Positions 8,511 to 16,015 of a stretch of DNA of 24,253 nt are shown in pieces. Location: NCBI GenBank assembly GCA_964405375.1, contig CAYONQ010000036.1, positions 1 through 24,253 of the forward strand, read 5' to 3'. The position numbers and the translations under genes were made by a program. Below the pieces are notes generated by a model. It was not told the origin of the DNA, made no database searches, and saw only the letters and a list, made by a program, of their open reading frames with translations. The DNA comes from CAYONQ01 sp964405375 (GTDB lineage Bacteria > Planctomycetota > Phycisphaerae > Sedimentisphaerales > Anaerobacaceae). Position 1 is the stretch's first letter. The number at the start of each line of letters is the position of its first letter.

Positions 8511-8539
8511 GCCGGCTGCACCCAGCGTGCAGGCCCGGC
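8511..8539 (-). other. hairpin in the deiminase 5' leader
   Basis: GCCGG + CTGCAC pairs with GTGCAG + CCGGC, with a 5-base loop (8522-8526) and a 2-base bulge (8533-8534). It lies about 30 bases upstream of the GGAGG. It has no U-tract on the minus strand, so an mRNA-stabilising or regulatory leader hairpin is more likely than a terminator. Confidence 0.5.
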
Positions 8540-8614
8540 TTATACATCCTTGTCTGGGAATCCGGCCAGATTGGCTTGTTTTACACTCTATCCGGCCGTT
8601 TCATCCGTGAATGC

Positions 8615-8649
8615 TAAAATAAAAACCAAGGCCGAACTTGGCCTTGGTT
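8615..8649 (-). terminator. intrinsic terminator upstream of the deiminase gene
   Basis: AACCAAGGCC / GGCCTTGGTT (8624-8633 and 8640-8649) form a perfect 10-bp stem with a 6-base loop. On the minus strand it is followed by TTTTTATTTTA. It lies 10 bases after the stop of a small ORF and about 150 bases before the deiminase start. It therefore either ends a short independent transcript or acts as an attenuator. Confidence 0.8.
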
Positions 8650-8658
8650 CTGCTTGCT

Positions 8659-8790
8659 TTATTTGATTAAAAATAACGTTTGAAACAGCAACCTGTGGCT
8701 GTGTGCGTCTTTGCAACTGAGAACAAACCGCACCCCTTCCCCCTCAGCAGGTGGAAAAACTTCAAACACTATCCTCCGAATCCCTTTCAC
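8659..8790 (-). CDS. candidate 43-residue small protein
   Basis: A GTG start at 8790 is preceded by AGGAG with 5-base spacing and runs to TAA at 8659-8661. The product is short, basic and hydrophobic (MKGIRRIVFEVFPP... ending LLFQTLFLIK). A promoter-like pair lies 45-75 bases upstream and an intrinsic terminator starts 10 bases downstream, so all parts of a minimal gene are present. I recognise no family. The frame stays open to about 8845 but without a better start. It could instead be a leader peptide, or a chance ORF inside a small RNA. Confidence 0.35.
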   Translation of the reverse strand: MKGIRRIVFEVFPPAEGEGVRFVLSCKDAHSHRLLFQTLFLIK

Positions 8791-8833
8791 CACATCTCCT
8801 GATAAGACCACATCATATGCCAGTTGAAGTGTA

Positions 8834-8863
8834 ATTTTACCAAATTAATCACGGTAAAGTCAA
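8834..8863 (-). promoter_or_regulatory. sigma70-like promoter for the 8615-8827 unit
   Basis: On the minus strand, TTGACT (8858-8863), an 18-base spacer, and TAAAAT (8834-8839). Each hexamer matches 5 of 6 consensus bases. The expected start is near 8827, giving a transcript of about 210 bases that ends at the terminator near 8615. Confidence 0.55.
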
Positions 8864-9139
8864 GAAATTTATTGGAATATCAGCAAATTTACCAAAACTC
8901 AAGATTTTCTGACAGAACCCTCAAAAAGGTGCTTCTATCGGATGAAAAAACTCGTTTTTTAATACTATTAGCGGTTATAAGACACTCGACAACAACTTCA
9001 CCGCACAACTATGCCCCTTATCTTACCGGCAAACATAGACTTTATAGGCCGTCACATCACGGGAAAAAACCCTTTTGCCCGAAATTTTATAGGGGCGCTC
9101 GCTGCAACAATGAGTAACACTTTGCCAGACAGGACGGGT
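8864..9139. other. intergenic stretch without a recognisable gene
   Basis: No ORF here looks real on either strand. It contains a short A/T palindrome, AAAAAAC-TC-GTTTTTT at 8945-8960. There is no convincing terminator for the MCE gene that ends at 9140, so that transcript may run on towards 8649. Confidence 0.5.
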
Positions 9140-10027
9140 TTACTTTACCTTGATTGGCAGCCCTTTCTCGCGAGATTCGGTTATAAATAACCTCAAATCT
9201 TCCAACAACACCTGCAATTGCCGGGTATTCTCAAGCAGATTCTCATACAACCGCCCATCGTTCACGAGCTTGGCAGCGGTGCCTTCTCCGCTATTTATCT
9301 TCTCCAGAACCAGCCGTAATTCCACCCCGGTTTTACTTAATTCCTCAACCGTCCTGACGCCGGCAGCAGAGAATTCTTGAAATTCCTTCATTACCTCCGT
9401 GGCCTGCTCCGTCGCCTTTGACAAATTAGCCAGGGCTGACTTGAGATTTTCCTTGTTTGTCTCGTCACCGAGAATATCGTTGGCGTTTCTAATAAGGGTG
9501 CCGAGACTATCAACCAGTTCGTCTAATTTTTTCTGGCTCTCCTCCGGGAAAAACTCGCTGGTCATACCGGTCGAGCCCTGCAGCAGACTGCCGGATATCA
9601 GGAATTTTCCGGTCGGTTCGTTCACATCGAAGTGCCTGAGCTTTAACTCGACATAACTGCTGCCCAGACCCCGTGTCATCAATTTGACCTCAACATCTTC
9701 GGGGATAGTATCATATCTTTTATCGATGCTAAGGATTACCATCGTCTGATGATAAAACCTATCATCATTCACCTCCTTCATAACTGCCGGCGGTTTGACC
9801 TCTGTCACCCTGCCGATTTGATAGCCGCAAAATCGAACGGGGGTGTTTTCTTCTACGCCCGGCGCCGACGGAAATTGAACACACACCTCAAAAGATTTAT
9901 ACTTACTGACAAACACGGGCAAATCACCAAACTTAAATATCAACCCCACAAGCGCACAAACGGCTGCTGCCACAAAGATACCCACAGTCATATTGCGCCT
10001 TCTCTGGATGGTTTCATAGTCACTCAC
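9140..10027 (-). CDS. MCE/MlaD-type lipid-transport substrate-binding protein
   Basis: A periplasmic lipid-binding component of an Mla-like system, anchored by one N-terminal helix (about residues 13-31, MTVGIFVAAAVCALVGLIF). The MCE domain covers about 42-130 and includes APGVEENTPVRFCGYQIGRV and MTRGLGSSYVEL, the typical beta-barrel signature. The C-terminal half (about 155-290) is helical, as in MCE proteins that form tube-like extensions. The start is GTG 10027, overlapping the TGA of the MerR gene by 4 bases (GTGA), with AAGGAAG upstream, so translation is probably coupled. No permease or ATPase partner is in view, so partners must be encoded elsewhere. It is the last gene of the minus-strand operon. 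Confidence 0.88.
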   Translation of the reverse strand: MSDYETIQRRRNMTVGIFVAAAVCALVGLIFKFGDLPVFVSKYKSFEVCVQFPSAPGVEENTPVRFCGYQIGRVTEVKPPAVMKEVNDDRFYHQTMVILSIDKRYDTIPEDVEVKLMTRGLGSSYVELKLRHFDVNEPTGKFLISGSLLQGSTGMTSEFFPEESQKKLDELVDSLGTLIRNANDILGDETNKENLKSALANLSKATEQATEVMKEFQEFSAAGVRTVEELSKTGVELRLVLEKINSGEGTAAKLVNDGRLYENLLENTRQLQVLLEDLRLFITESREKGLPIKVK

Positions 10028-10296
10028 TTTTTGCTTCCTTTCAAATCGGTACGGCCTTGAAGAAACAGTTCTCTTATGGCACGCAGCGGATAGCCGCTGT
10101 CGTTAAGTTTTTTTATCAATTTAATCCGCTCAACACTTTTTTCGTCAAAAAGCCGTCTGCCGGTCGGCGTAATCTCTGTGGGCTTAAGCAAACCGACCAT
10201 AAGGTAATATTGCAAAGATTGCCGGGAAATGCCAGCTTTTTTTGCCGCTGCACCTATCGGTACTAATTTGTCTCTTTGACCGACCATTTCACCCAT
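10024..10296 (-). CDS. minimal MerR-family DNA-binding protein
   Basis: 90 residues consisting almost only of a MerR-type winged helix: IGAAAKKAGISRQSLQYYLMVGLL, then GRRLFDEKSVERI, then LIKKLNDSGYPLRAIRELF. There is no C-terminal dimerisation helix or effector domain, and no metal-binding cysteines. It may act as a simple repressor or nucleoid-type factor, or dimerise differently. The ATG at 10296 follows the rnpA TGA directly (TGAATG), and its stop overlaps the MCE start. This tight coupling suggests it is co-produced with the RNase P protein and the MCE protein. An internal ATG at codon 4 is possible. Confidence 0.85.
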   Translation of the reverse strand: MGEMVGQRDKLVPIGAAAKKAGISRQSLQYYLMVGLLKPTEITPTGRRLFDEKSVERIKLIKKLNDSGYPLRAIRELFLQGRTDLKGSKK

Positions 10297-10683
10297 TCAC
10301 CGCCTAATCTTATTTACCAGAGCCAGGAACGAGGCATTTACCTGCTCAAACGTCAGCCGACGTGCAACTCTTTTAGATTCCGCTGACCTACCTAACTTTT
10401 CCAGCCATTGAGGCGAAAACATAAGCAAATAATCAAACCCGGCCGGTATCCGGTCCTGGTTTTGCCGAAAGGCCTCTCTCAATAACCGCTTTAGCCGATT
10501 ACGCACAACCGCACCGCCACAGGATTTACCAACCGAAACACCCAACCGCGAACAGCCACAATCGTTCTCGGCCATATAAAGTACAAGCACGCTGTTACCG
10601 GCACGCCTATGCTGGGCCAAAACACGCTTGAACTGCCCGTTACTGACGAGCCGCCTGCTTTTAGGAAAAGAAAACCGCTTCAA
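10297..10683 (-). CDS. rnpA: RNase P protein component
   Basis: The protein subunit of RNase P, which binds the catalytic RNA and helps mature tRNA 5' ends. The signature RNRLKRLLREAFR is clear, preceded by LGVSVGKSCGGAVVRNR and the N-terminal FPKSRRLVSNGQFKRVL that binds the pre-tRNA leader. I prefer TTG 10683 (LKRFSFPKS, 128 residues), which matches the family length. The frame extends to GTG 10749, but the extra 22 residues are aromatic-rich and read through AT-rich DNA resembling the intergenic repeat at 23799-23845. No rpmH lies upstream; instead the antiporter gene ends 18 bases before GTG 10749. Neither start has a good ribosome binding site. Confidence 0.9.
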   Translation of the reverse strand: MKRFSFPKSRRLVSNGQFKRVLAQHRRAGNSVLVLYMAENDCGCSRLGVSVGKSCGGAVVRNRLKRLLREAFRQNQDRIPAGFDYLLMFSPQWLEKLGRSAESKRVARRLTFEQVNASFLALVNKIRR

Positions 10684-10767
10684 AGTTACACCATAATAAA
10701 CCAAAAATGCGAAACGAAAAGTGAAAAACCAAAACTTAAAATTCAACACCCCTGCACTATCCGCCTG

Positions 10768-12465
10768 CTAACCTGTTGCCAGGGCCATCTCATCCGCTAC
10801 CGTACGTCTGTGCAAAATCTCGGCACTTATTTTGCGCAGGGCCCTGTGATAGTCCAAAACACCAACAAGCTTATCACTGCCATCACCGGCCACCACGGGT
10901 ATATTTTCTAAATCATAGCGCCTCATATGCTCTATGACCTCTTCAAGCGGTATCTGTGGTGTTGTCTTGTCCAGCACCGGCTCGGCAACATCACAGGCCA
11001 AAAGCCAGCCAGCAACGTCCTGATTGGCAAACATTTCCTTGATATCGGCGATAGTGATTATGCCTATAACCTGAGACTGGCTGTCAATAACCGGATAATA
11101 TACGCTGTCGGAGGTGCTGAATACCTTAAGAATCTGATGCAGCGGCAAATCCTGCATAATGCTCGTCGGCTTAGTATCCATAACATCGGCAACCGTGTAT
11201 GTCTTTATCAGGTCTTCCTCCGTAATATTAAGCCCCACTTCGCCGGCTTTTCCAACCCCTATCTTCACAAACATCGGCCCGACTATCTCCATCAAAAAAG
11301 TCGCCGTCATAACAATCATAATGATGGTTTTCCCCAGCTCCGTGTTAAATTGCTGGCCGGCCAGGATAGCAAGCCCGATAGCCACACCGGCCTGAGGCAA
11401 CAGGCAAATTCCAAGATACTTACGAACCACAGCCGGTGCGCCTGAATATCTGGCACCGAACCACGAGCCAAATATCTTGCCCGCCGCCCTGCAGAGAACA
11501 TACACTATTATCATAGCCACTATCCACCCGGACAACCTGCTGAACTCCATATGGGCACCGGCAAGCACGAAAAACGCAGTATAGATGGGCGGAGAGAACC
11601 TCCCAACAAGCCCAAATGTGCTTTTGCTCCGACGCGGCGCCAGATTGGCCATAGTTATACCAAATACCATAGCAGGCAAAATCGGGTCGATATCCGGTAT
11701 CATTGATATACCGACAATAAGCAAAAGACAGCTAATTGCAAATTCCAGGATTTTATCATCGGCTCTTACAAATTTTAGGAGATAGTGCAGTAACACCGCC
11801 GCTAAGAATCCCAAAACCACTGCGCCGGCGATTTCGGCTAAAAGTAGAAACGTAGTGTTCAAAACGGAGCCCCCACCTGCGCCCATAAGTGCCTTGGCCC
11901 CTGTAGCCGCCCCGCGATACAAAAGCAGCGCAAGGGCATCATCCAATGCCACTATAGCCAGCACCGCTGCCGTCAAAGGCCCCCTTGTCTTATATTCCCA
12001 TAAAACATTCACCGTCGCCGCCGGTGCGGTCGCCGAGGCAATGGCGCCAAGCACAAGCCCTATTGCAATCGAAATCGATAACTGGCGCGTTACTAACCAC
12101 GCCAGCACTGTAACCCCCAATGCCACCAGCAGAAAAGCCCCTATCCCCTGAGAAAAAAGGATAATAAAGAACTGCCTGCCATACTTCTTAAAAACGTCAC
12201 CCCGAAGTTCACCCCCAATCATAAACCCTATCAAACCAAGCGCAAACATCGTAAAGGGCTTAAGGGCCTCGATGGTCACCGGCGTTATCAAATTGAGGCA
12301 ATCGCCTAAAAGTATCCCGACAACGATACAACCGACTACCTGAGGAATACGAAACCTTTGAAAAAGGCGCGCACCAAGTGTACCGCCCAAAATAACCAAC
12401 CCGAATAACAGGACCATATTCAAATGTCCAGAAGCTCCAACACTTGCGTTAAATGAATAAACCAT
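10768..12465 (-). CDS. CPA2-type cation/proton antiporter with CBS pair (second copy)
   Basis: 565 residues. The first 400 or so form an antiporter membrane domain of about 12-13 helices (Na_H_Exchanger/KefB type), with GARLFQRFRIPQVVG, GLIGFMIGGELR, the discontinuous-helix region ATAPAA and the ion-site-like ALDDALALLLY. A helical linker leads to two CBS motifs (about 425-485 and 490-550; TVADVMDT, YYPVID, IPVV..GDGSDKLVGVLD), which in this family usually sense adenine nucleotides. It probably exchanges Na+ or K+ for H+ at the inner membrane. ATG 12465 aligns with the paralogue upstream. The gap to that gene is 29 bases, so they are co-transcribed. Which ion it moves cannot be read from sequence. 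Confidence 0.9.
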   Translation of the reverse strand: MVYSFNASVGASGHLNMVLLFGLVILGGTLGARLFQRFRIPQVVGCIVVGILLGDCLNLITPVTIEALKPFTMFALGLIGFMIGGELRGDVFKKYGRQFFIILFSQGIGAFLLVALGVTVLAWLVTRQLSISIAIGLVLGAIASATAPAATVNVLWEYKTRGPLTAAVLAIVALDDALALLLYRGAATGAKALMGAGGGSVLNTTFLLLAEIAGAVVLGFLAAVLLHYLLKFVRADDKILEFAISCLLLIVGISMIPDIDPILPAMVFGITMANLAPRRSKSTFGLVGRFSPPIYTAFFVLAGAHMEFSRLSGWIVAMIIVYVLCRAAGKIFGSWFGARYSGAPAVVRKYLGICLLPQAGVAIGLAILAGQQFNTELGKTIIMIVMTATFLMEIVGPMFVKIGVGKAGEVGLNITEEDLIKTYTVADVMDTKPTSIMQDLPLHQILKVFSTSDSVYYPVIDSQSQVIGIITIADIKEMFANQDVAGWLLACDVAEPVLDKTTPQIPLEEVIEHMRRYDLENIPVVAGDGSDKLVGVLDYHRALRKISAEILHRRTVADEMALATG

Positions 12466-12494
12466 AGTAATGTTATATTCGAAATCTGCGTAAA

Positions 12495-14201
12495 TTACAC
12501 ACGCTCGACACTGTGCACACTATCAGCTTTTTGCTGCCTGCTCAATACCTCGGCACTGAACTGGCGATGGACGGCACGAACATCCAAAACGCCGATAAAT
12601 CTGCCGCCGGCACCCGAATCGACAACAGGCAGGTACTCTATAGCAAGCTGTTTTGTTTTATCAAGCGCCTCCGACAAGGTCATATCCGGCGTTACAATCT
12701 CAACAATCGGCTCGGCAATATCAAGGGCCACAAGCCAGTCGTTTAATTCCTGAGTCGCAAAAGTATTTCTGATACCATCCAACGTGACAACGCCCACCAG
12801 CTTTTTATCAATATCTATGACGGGATAGTAAAAGCTATCGGTACCGCTGACCACCTTGATTACCTCGCTCAAGGACGTGTCTGTGGAAATAACCGGCACC
12901 TCTGTATCCATCACATCAGCGACACTATAAGTCTCGATAAGGTCTTCCTCGGTAATATTAAGGCCTACTTCGCCGGCCTTTTTAACACCGAGTTTGACGA
13001 ATATAGGACCAAGCAGTTCCACGATAAACGTCGTTGTCATCACAATAACTATTATCGCACGACCGAACTGTCCGCCAAACAACTGGCTGGATATAATGGC
13101 CAGACCGATTGCCACACCCGCCTGACTCAGCAGACAAAATCCGAGGTATCTGCGAACCACATCGGCTGCATGGGATTGTCTGGCACCGAACCAGGAGCCG
13201 AACATTTTACCGGCTGTTCTGCCAACAAGATAAACCAGGACCATAACAATCATCCAGCCGGTTATCTCGCCAACGACAAGGTGGGCACCGGCCAAAACAA
13301 AAAACAGAACGTAAATAGGTGGTGCAAATTTCTCTATAAGCTCAAAGGTATTCTGCCTTCTGCGAGAGGTAAGGTTGGTAATTGTTACTCCAAGTGTCAT
13401 TGCAGCGAGGATTGAACCGACCTTCAATGCCATTGATAGGCCAATCACAAGTAACACCGACGAAACCGTAAAAGCAAGGGCCTTGTCCGGTTCCTTGATG
13501 CGATTGAGAATGAAGCTAAGCAAAAACCCGGCAAGCACCCCTAAAATCACCGCTCCTGCAATCTCAAAAACAGCCATCAGGACAACCGCCCACATCGGCC
13601 CGTTTGTCCTGCCGATAAACGCCGCAGCAACGCTTGAGGCCAGGCCGTAAAGCAACAGCGAAAGACCATCGTCCAGGGCAACAATTGCAAGAACAGTCGA
13701 TGTCAGCGGACCGCGGCTTTTATATTCCCACAGGACATTCGCCGTCGCTGCCGGTGCGGTCGCCGAGGCAATAGCACCGAGAACAACAGCCATAGCAACC
13801 GAATTATGGAGGTCGCCGGTAAAATACCACGCCACAGACCCGGCAAGGACCGCTACAAGGGTAAATGCCGCTATACCTTCGCAGCAGAGAATAACAAAAA
13901 GCTGCTTGCCATATTTCTTGAAGATTTCGCGCCTCAGTTCGCCGCCTATCATAAAACCGATGATGCCGAGGGCGAACATATTAAACGACGAAAGGGCTTC
14001 CACCGTATCCCTGCCGATAAGGTTCAGGCCTGACTCGCCTATAATCAGCCCTATGACCACATAGCCGACCACCTGAGGAATACGAAATCTTTGAAAGAGA
14101 CGGGCCCCCGCTGTTCCAAAAAATATGGCCAGACCCATCAGCAAAATGACGTTGAGATGCTCTATACTCTCAGCCAAAACGTTATTCAATAATTCAGTCA
14201 T
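12495..14201 (-). CDS. CPA2-type cation/proton antiporter with CBS pair (first copy)
   Basis: A close paralogue of the next gene in the operon. The same landmarks are present: GARLFQRFRIPQVVG, GIIGFMIGGELRR, ATAPAATANVLWEYKSRGPLT, ALDDGLSLLLY, KAGEVGLNITEEDLIETYSVADVMDT and a C-terminal CBS pair. Long blocks are identical between the two, so they come from a tandem duplication, and divergence is strongest in the CBS part. The start is taken at ATG 14201 (MTELLNN), because TTG 14222 has no Shine-Dalgarno; AGAAAGCG precedes the ATG weakly. Different CBS regions suggest the two proteins respond to different signals or form a mixed dimer (inference). This is the promoter-proximal gene of the operon. 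Confidence 0.9.
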   Translation of the reverse strand: MTELLNNVLAESIEHLNVILLMGLAIFFGTAGARLFQRFRIPQVVGYVVIGLIIGESGLNLIGRDTVEALSSFNMFALGIIGFMIGGELRREIFKKYGKQLFVILCCEGIAAFTLVAVLAGSVAWYFTGDLHNSVAMAVVLGAIASATAPAATANVLWEYKSRGPLTSTVLAIVALDDGLSLLLYGLASSVAAAFIGRTNGPMWAVVLMAVFEIAGAVILGVLAGFLLSFILNRIKEPDKALAFTVSSVLLVIGLSMALKVGSILAAMTLGVTITNLTSRRRQNTFELIEKFAPPIYVLFFVLAGAHLVVGEITGWMIVMVLVYLVGRTAGKMFGSWFGARQSHAADVVRRYLGFCLLSQAGVAIGLAIISSQLFGGQFGRAIIVIVMTTTFIVELLGPIFVKLGVKKAGEVGLNITEEDLIETYSVADVMDTEVPVISTDTSLSEVIKVVSGTDSFYYPVIDIDKKLVGVVTLDGIRNTFATQELNDWLVALDIAEPIVEIVTPDMTLSEALDKTKQLAIEYLPVVDSGAGGRFIGVLDVRAVHRQFSAEVLSRQQKADSVHSVERV

Positions 14202-14416
14202 TTCGCTTTCTATAATAAGCAAAAACCAAAAATACTATTTAACAGGGGAAAATACATAAAGCCCAAAGGCAGCCACATTTTACAACAAGCCGCAAAACAG
14301 CAAACCAATCTAGACCCTTGCCGCCGCTGTCCAAAACCATTTATGTTAACCTTAATATCGGCACTGTCAAACGATTTCCAACACCTCTACGAGTACAAAA
14401 ATTTGTCAATTTCGGC

Positions 14417-14445
14417 TTTATACAACGGTAGCATTGTGATATAGT
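14417..14445 (+). promoter_or_regulatory. possible promoter for the TlpA-like gene
   Basis: TTTATA (14417-14422), 17 bases, TATAGT (14440-14445), about 40 bases before the ATG. The -35 box matches only 4 of 6 bases. The rest of the divergent 14223-14485 region shows no RNA gene or clear terminator. Confidence 0.35.
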
Positions 14446-14485
14446 GGTAGTATTCATCATCGACTGCGAGAGGACCATAAGTAAA

Positions 14486-15193
14486 ATGTCCGAGCAAAAA
14501 AAACAAACAGGCCTTTGGCCGGTGGCGATTGTCTCTGCGATTATACTTATTACGGTAGGAATTCTGGCAATGCTGCGGCAGCAACCCAGCACACAAACAC
14601 AAACAAAGCCCCGTCACGACCATAACCAACCTCTGCTGTTTGAGCCGCCCGTCGATGGCTCTGGTGAATCTGCAAAAACCGATGAATTTACAAGAACGAA
14701 TACCGAACCCACCGCCGGTCCCAAGATAACGCTAAGCGATGTCATCAGGACCGCAAGACGCTGGGCACCGGCCTACAAATCGTGGTACGGCAAAACAGCA
14801 CCTGACTTTACTTTAACTGATATTACCGGCAAACAGCACAAACTAAGCAACTACCGCGGCAAAGACGTTATGATTATCTTCTGGGCGACCTGGTGTGTAC
14901 CCTGCCATATGGAAGTACCACACCTGATTGAATTGCGAAACACCGTCAGCGAGGACAAGCTGGCAATTCTGGCCATATCAGACGAATACCCGGCCTTGGT
15001 AAAGAGGTTTGCCGCCGACCGAAAAATCAACTATACGGTCATCTCCGCTAATATGCTTGCTATGCCAAGCCCGTACAACTCGATAAGGGCCATCCCTTCC
15101 AGCTTTTTTATAGATTCCGAAGGCAAAATAAAGATAGCCACCGAAGGTGTGCTGTCATTAGACGCAATCAAGGCCATACTGCAGGCCGAATAA
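14486..15193 (+). CDS. membrane-anchored TlpA/ResA-like thiol-disulfide oxidoreductase
   Basis: 235 residues from ATG 14486, which has GAGAGGA 11 bases upstream (an in-frame ATG at 14444 lacks one). An N-terminal anchor (about 11-30) is followed by a polar, Gln/Thr-rich linker (31-80) and a thioredoxin fold (about 100-235). The redox motif is WCVPC (Cys137, Cys140) and the cis-proline loop is RAIPSSFF (Pro204). APDFTLTDITGK opens the domain, as in AhpC/TSA-Redoxin members. The protein would face the periplasm and reduce or exchange disulfides, for instance in cytochrome c maturation or on secreted Cys-bearing proteins. No partner gene such as DsbD or CcdA lies nearby, so the substrate is unknown. 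Confidence 0.9.
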   Translation: MSEQKKQTGLWPVAIVSAIILITVGILAMLRQQPSTQTQTKPRHDHNQPLLFEPPVDGSGESAKTDEFTRTNTEPTAGPKITLSDVIRTARRWAPAYKSWYGKTAPDFTLTDITGKQHKLSNYRGKDVMIIFWATWCVPCHMEVPHLIELRNTVSEDKLAILAISDEYPALVKRFAADRKINYTVISANMLAMPSPYNSIRAIPSSFFIDSEGKIKIATEGVLSLDAIKAILQAE

Positions 15194-15356
15194 TAATACC
15201 CCGAAAGGTCTTCTATGAACTCCGAACTCTCCCCCGCCGTTCTCAAAATCCTCTTATTATCTTAACTATCAACTCCGTATGCTCGTCAGCTAAAAAACAG
15301 ATTGAAGATAACCAGAACGTTGTCCTACTTATGCCTCTCACCTCCGCGAAGAATCT

Positions 15357-15830
15357 TCACCCGGCAAAAGGTGTCCTGCCTGGGTTTCTTTTACGAGCTT
15401 CTCTCCTTTGTCCTCTTTTCCTTGAAATCTCCCTAATCTTGAACCTCCCTACTTTTGCCTGTCCTTCAGAAGGTGCCCTTTTATCTGTTTTCCCGCTCAC
15501 CAGCGATAAAGCACTCCTGCAAACATCTCTGGTGCCCCTGTTGGCATAGGTAAGTCCCTCTTTGAAAATCTCCAGGGCCATCTTTTTCATCCTGCCGTGC
15601 ATCTTTCTAAGCCCGTATGCCGCTGCGCTTTTTGCCCTCTTTGACGCCCCGCTAAACAGGGCCTCCTTCAGAATGTCCAGACCGTCTTCCTGCATCCAGG
15701 ATAGATTAAAAGCAGCCCGCCGAGCACTTGAGGAATCGTCAGAGTACAGCCGCTCTCTCAGCTGCTCAAGAAGTCTTATGGACGCTTCATCCTTTTCTCT
15801 ACCGGAGATTTCCCTTTTTCTTAACCTCAT
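15357..15830 (-). CDS. small HEAT-repeat-like protein
   Basis: 157 residues. Helical repeats of HEAT type cover about 25-115: SSSARRAAFNLSWM, KRAKSAAAYGLRKM and RDVCRSALSLVSG are the repeat second helices. The C-terminus (120-157) is very basic (KIREISRKRGQRREARKR), as in proteins that bind RNA or acidic partners. I infer a scaffolding or nucleic-acid-associated role, without a known partner. ATG 15830 has AAGG 4-5 bases upstream, but the likely -10 box lies only 11 bases before it, so the message would be nearly leaderless. It is convergent with the TlpA-like gene, with about 160 bases between them and no recognisable terminator. Confidence 0.75.
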   Translation of the reverse strand: MRLRKREISGREKDEASIRLLEQLRERLYSDDSSSARRAAFNLSWMQEDGLDILKEALFSGASKRAKSAAAYGLRKMHGRMKKMALEIFKEGLTYANRGTRDVCRSALSLVSGKTDKRAPSEGQAKVGRFKIREISRKRGQRREARKRNPGRTPFAG

Positions 15831-15841
15831 AAGACCTTATT

Positions 15842-15870
15842 ATTATATTATATCGGCGGCAGCACGTAAA
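15842..15870 (-). promoter_or_regulatory. promoter of the HEAT-repeat gene
   Basis: On the minus strand, TTTACG (15865-15870), a 17-base spacer and TATAAT (15842-15847). A second overlapping TATAAT lies at 15847-15852. Only 11 bases separate the proximal -10 box from the ATG. Confidence 0.5.
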
Positions 15871-15942
15871 CTCCTGAAGATGATTCATTTTCGCTCTATG
15901 AGCCATTTTTTCAACACATTTTACAAAACGCCAAAAATTTTC

Positions 15943-15971
15943 TGGACAACATCGGATAAGGCAGCTAAAAT
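15943..15971 (+). promoter_or_regulatory. sigma70-like promoter of rpmA
   Basis: TGGACA (15943-15948), a 17-base spacer and TAAAAT (15966-15971), each 5 of 6 to consensus with ideal spacing. The predicted start is near 15978, about 38 bases before the rpmA ATG. Confidence 0.65.
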
Positions 15972-15974
15972 GAT

Positions 15975-15996
15975 GGTTATTAGTAAAGTAATAACC
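15975..15996 (+). promoter_or_regulatory. operator-like palindrome at the rpmA start site
   Basis: GGTTATTA-gtaaag-TAATAACC has 8-bp perfect arms. It begins 3 bases after the -10 box and covers the expected transcription start, the usual place for a repressor site. In RNA it could also fold as a weak hairpin ending 6 bases before the GAGG Shine-Dalgarno (16003-16006). Confidence 0.5.
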
Positions 15997-16015
15997 TATT
16001 TAGAGGTAGTTTCCT

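Noticed and set aside
8740..8830. Resemblance of the transcript start (CTTATCAGGAGATGTGG) to a SAM-I riboswitch
   Set aside because: Only the first few bases fit; the conserved core (GGCCC...GAAACCCGGCAACC-like part) is absent.
9055..9085. Possible terminator for the MCE gene (CGGG...CCCG around AAAAAACCC)
   Set aside because: The stem is only four pairs with a long loop and no following U-run.
14223..14416. Search for an RNA gene in the divergent region
   Set aside because: No tRNA-like cloverleaf, terminator or conserved RNA motif could be recognised.
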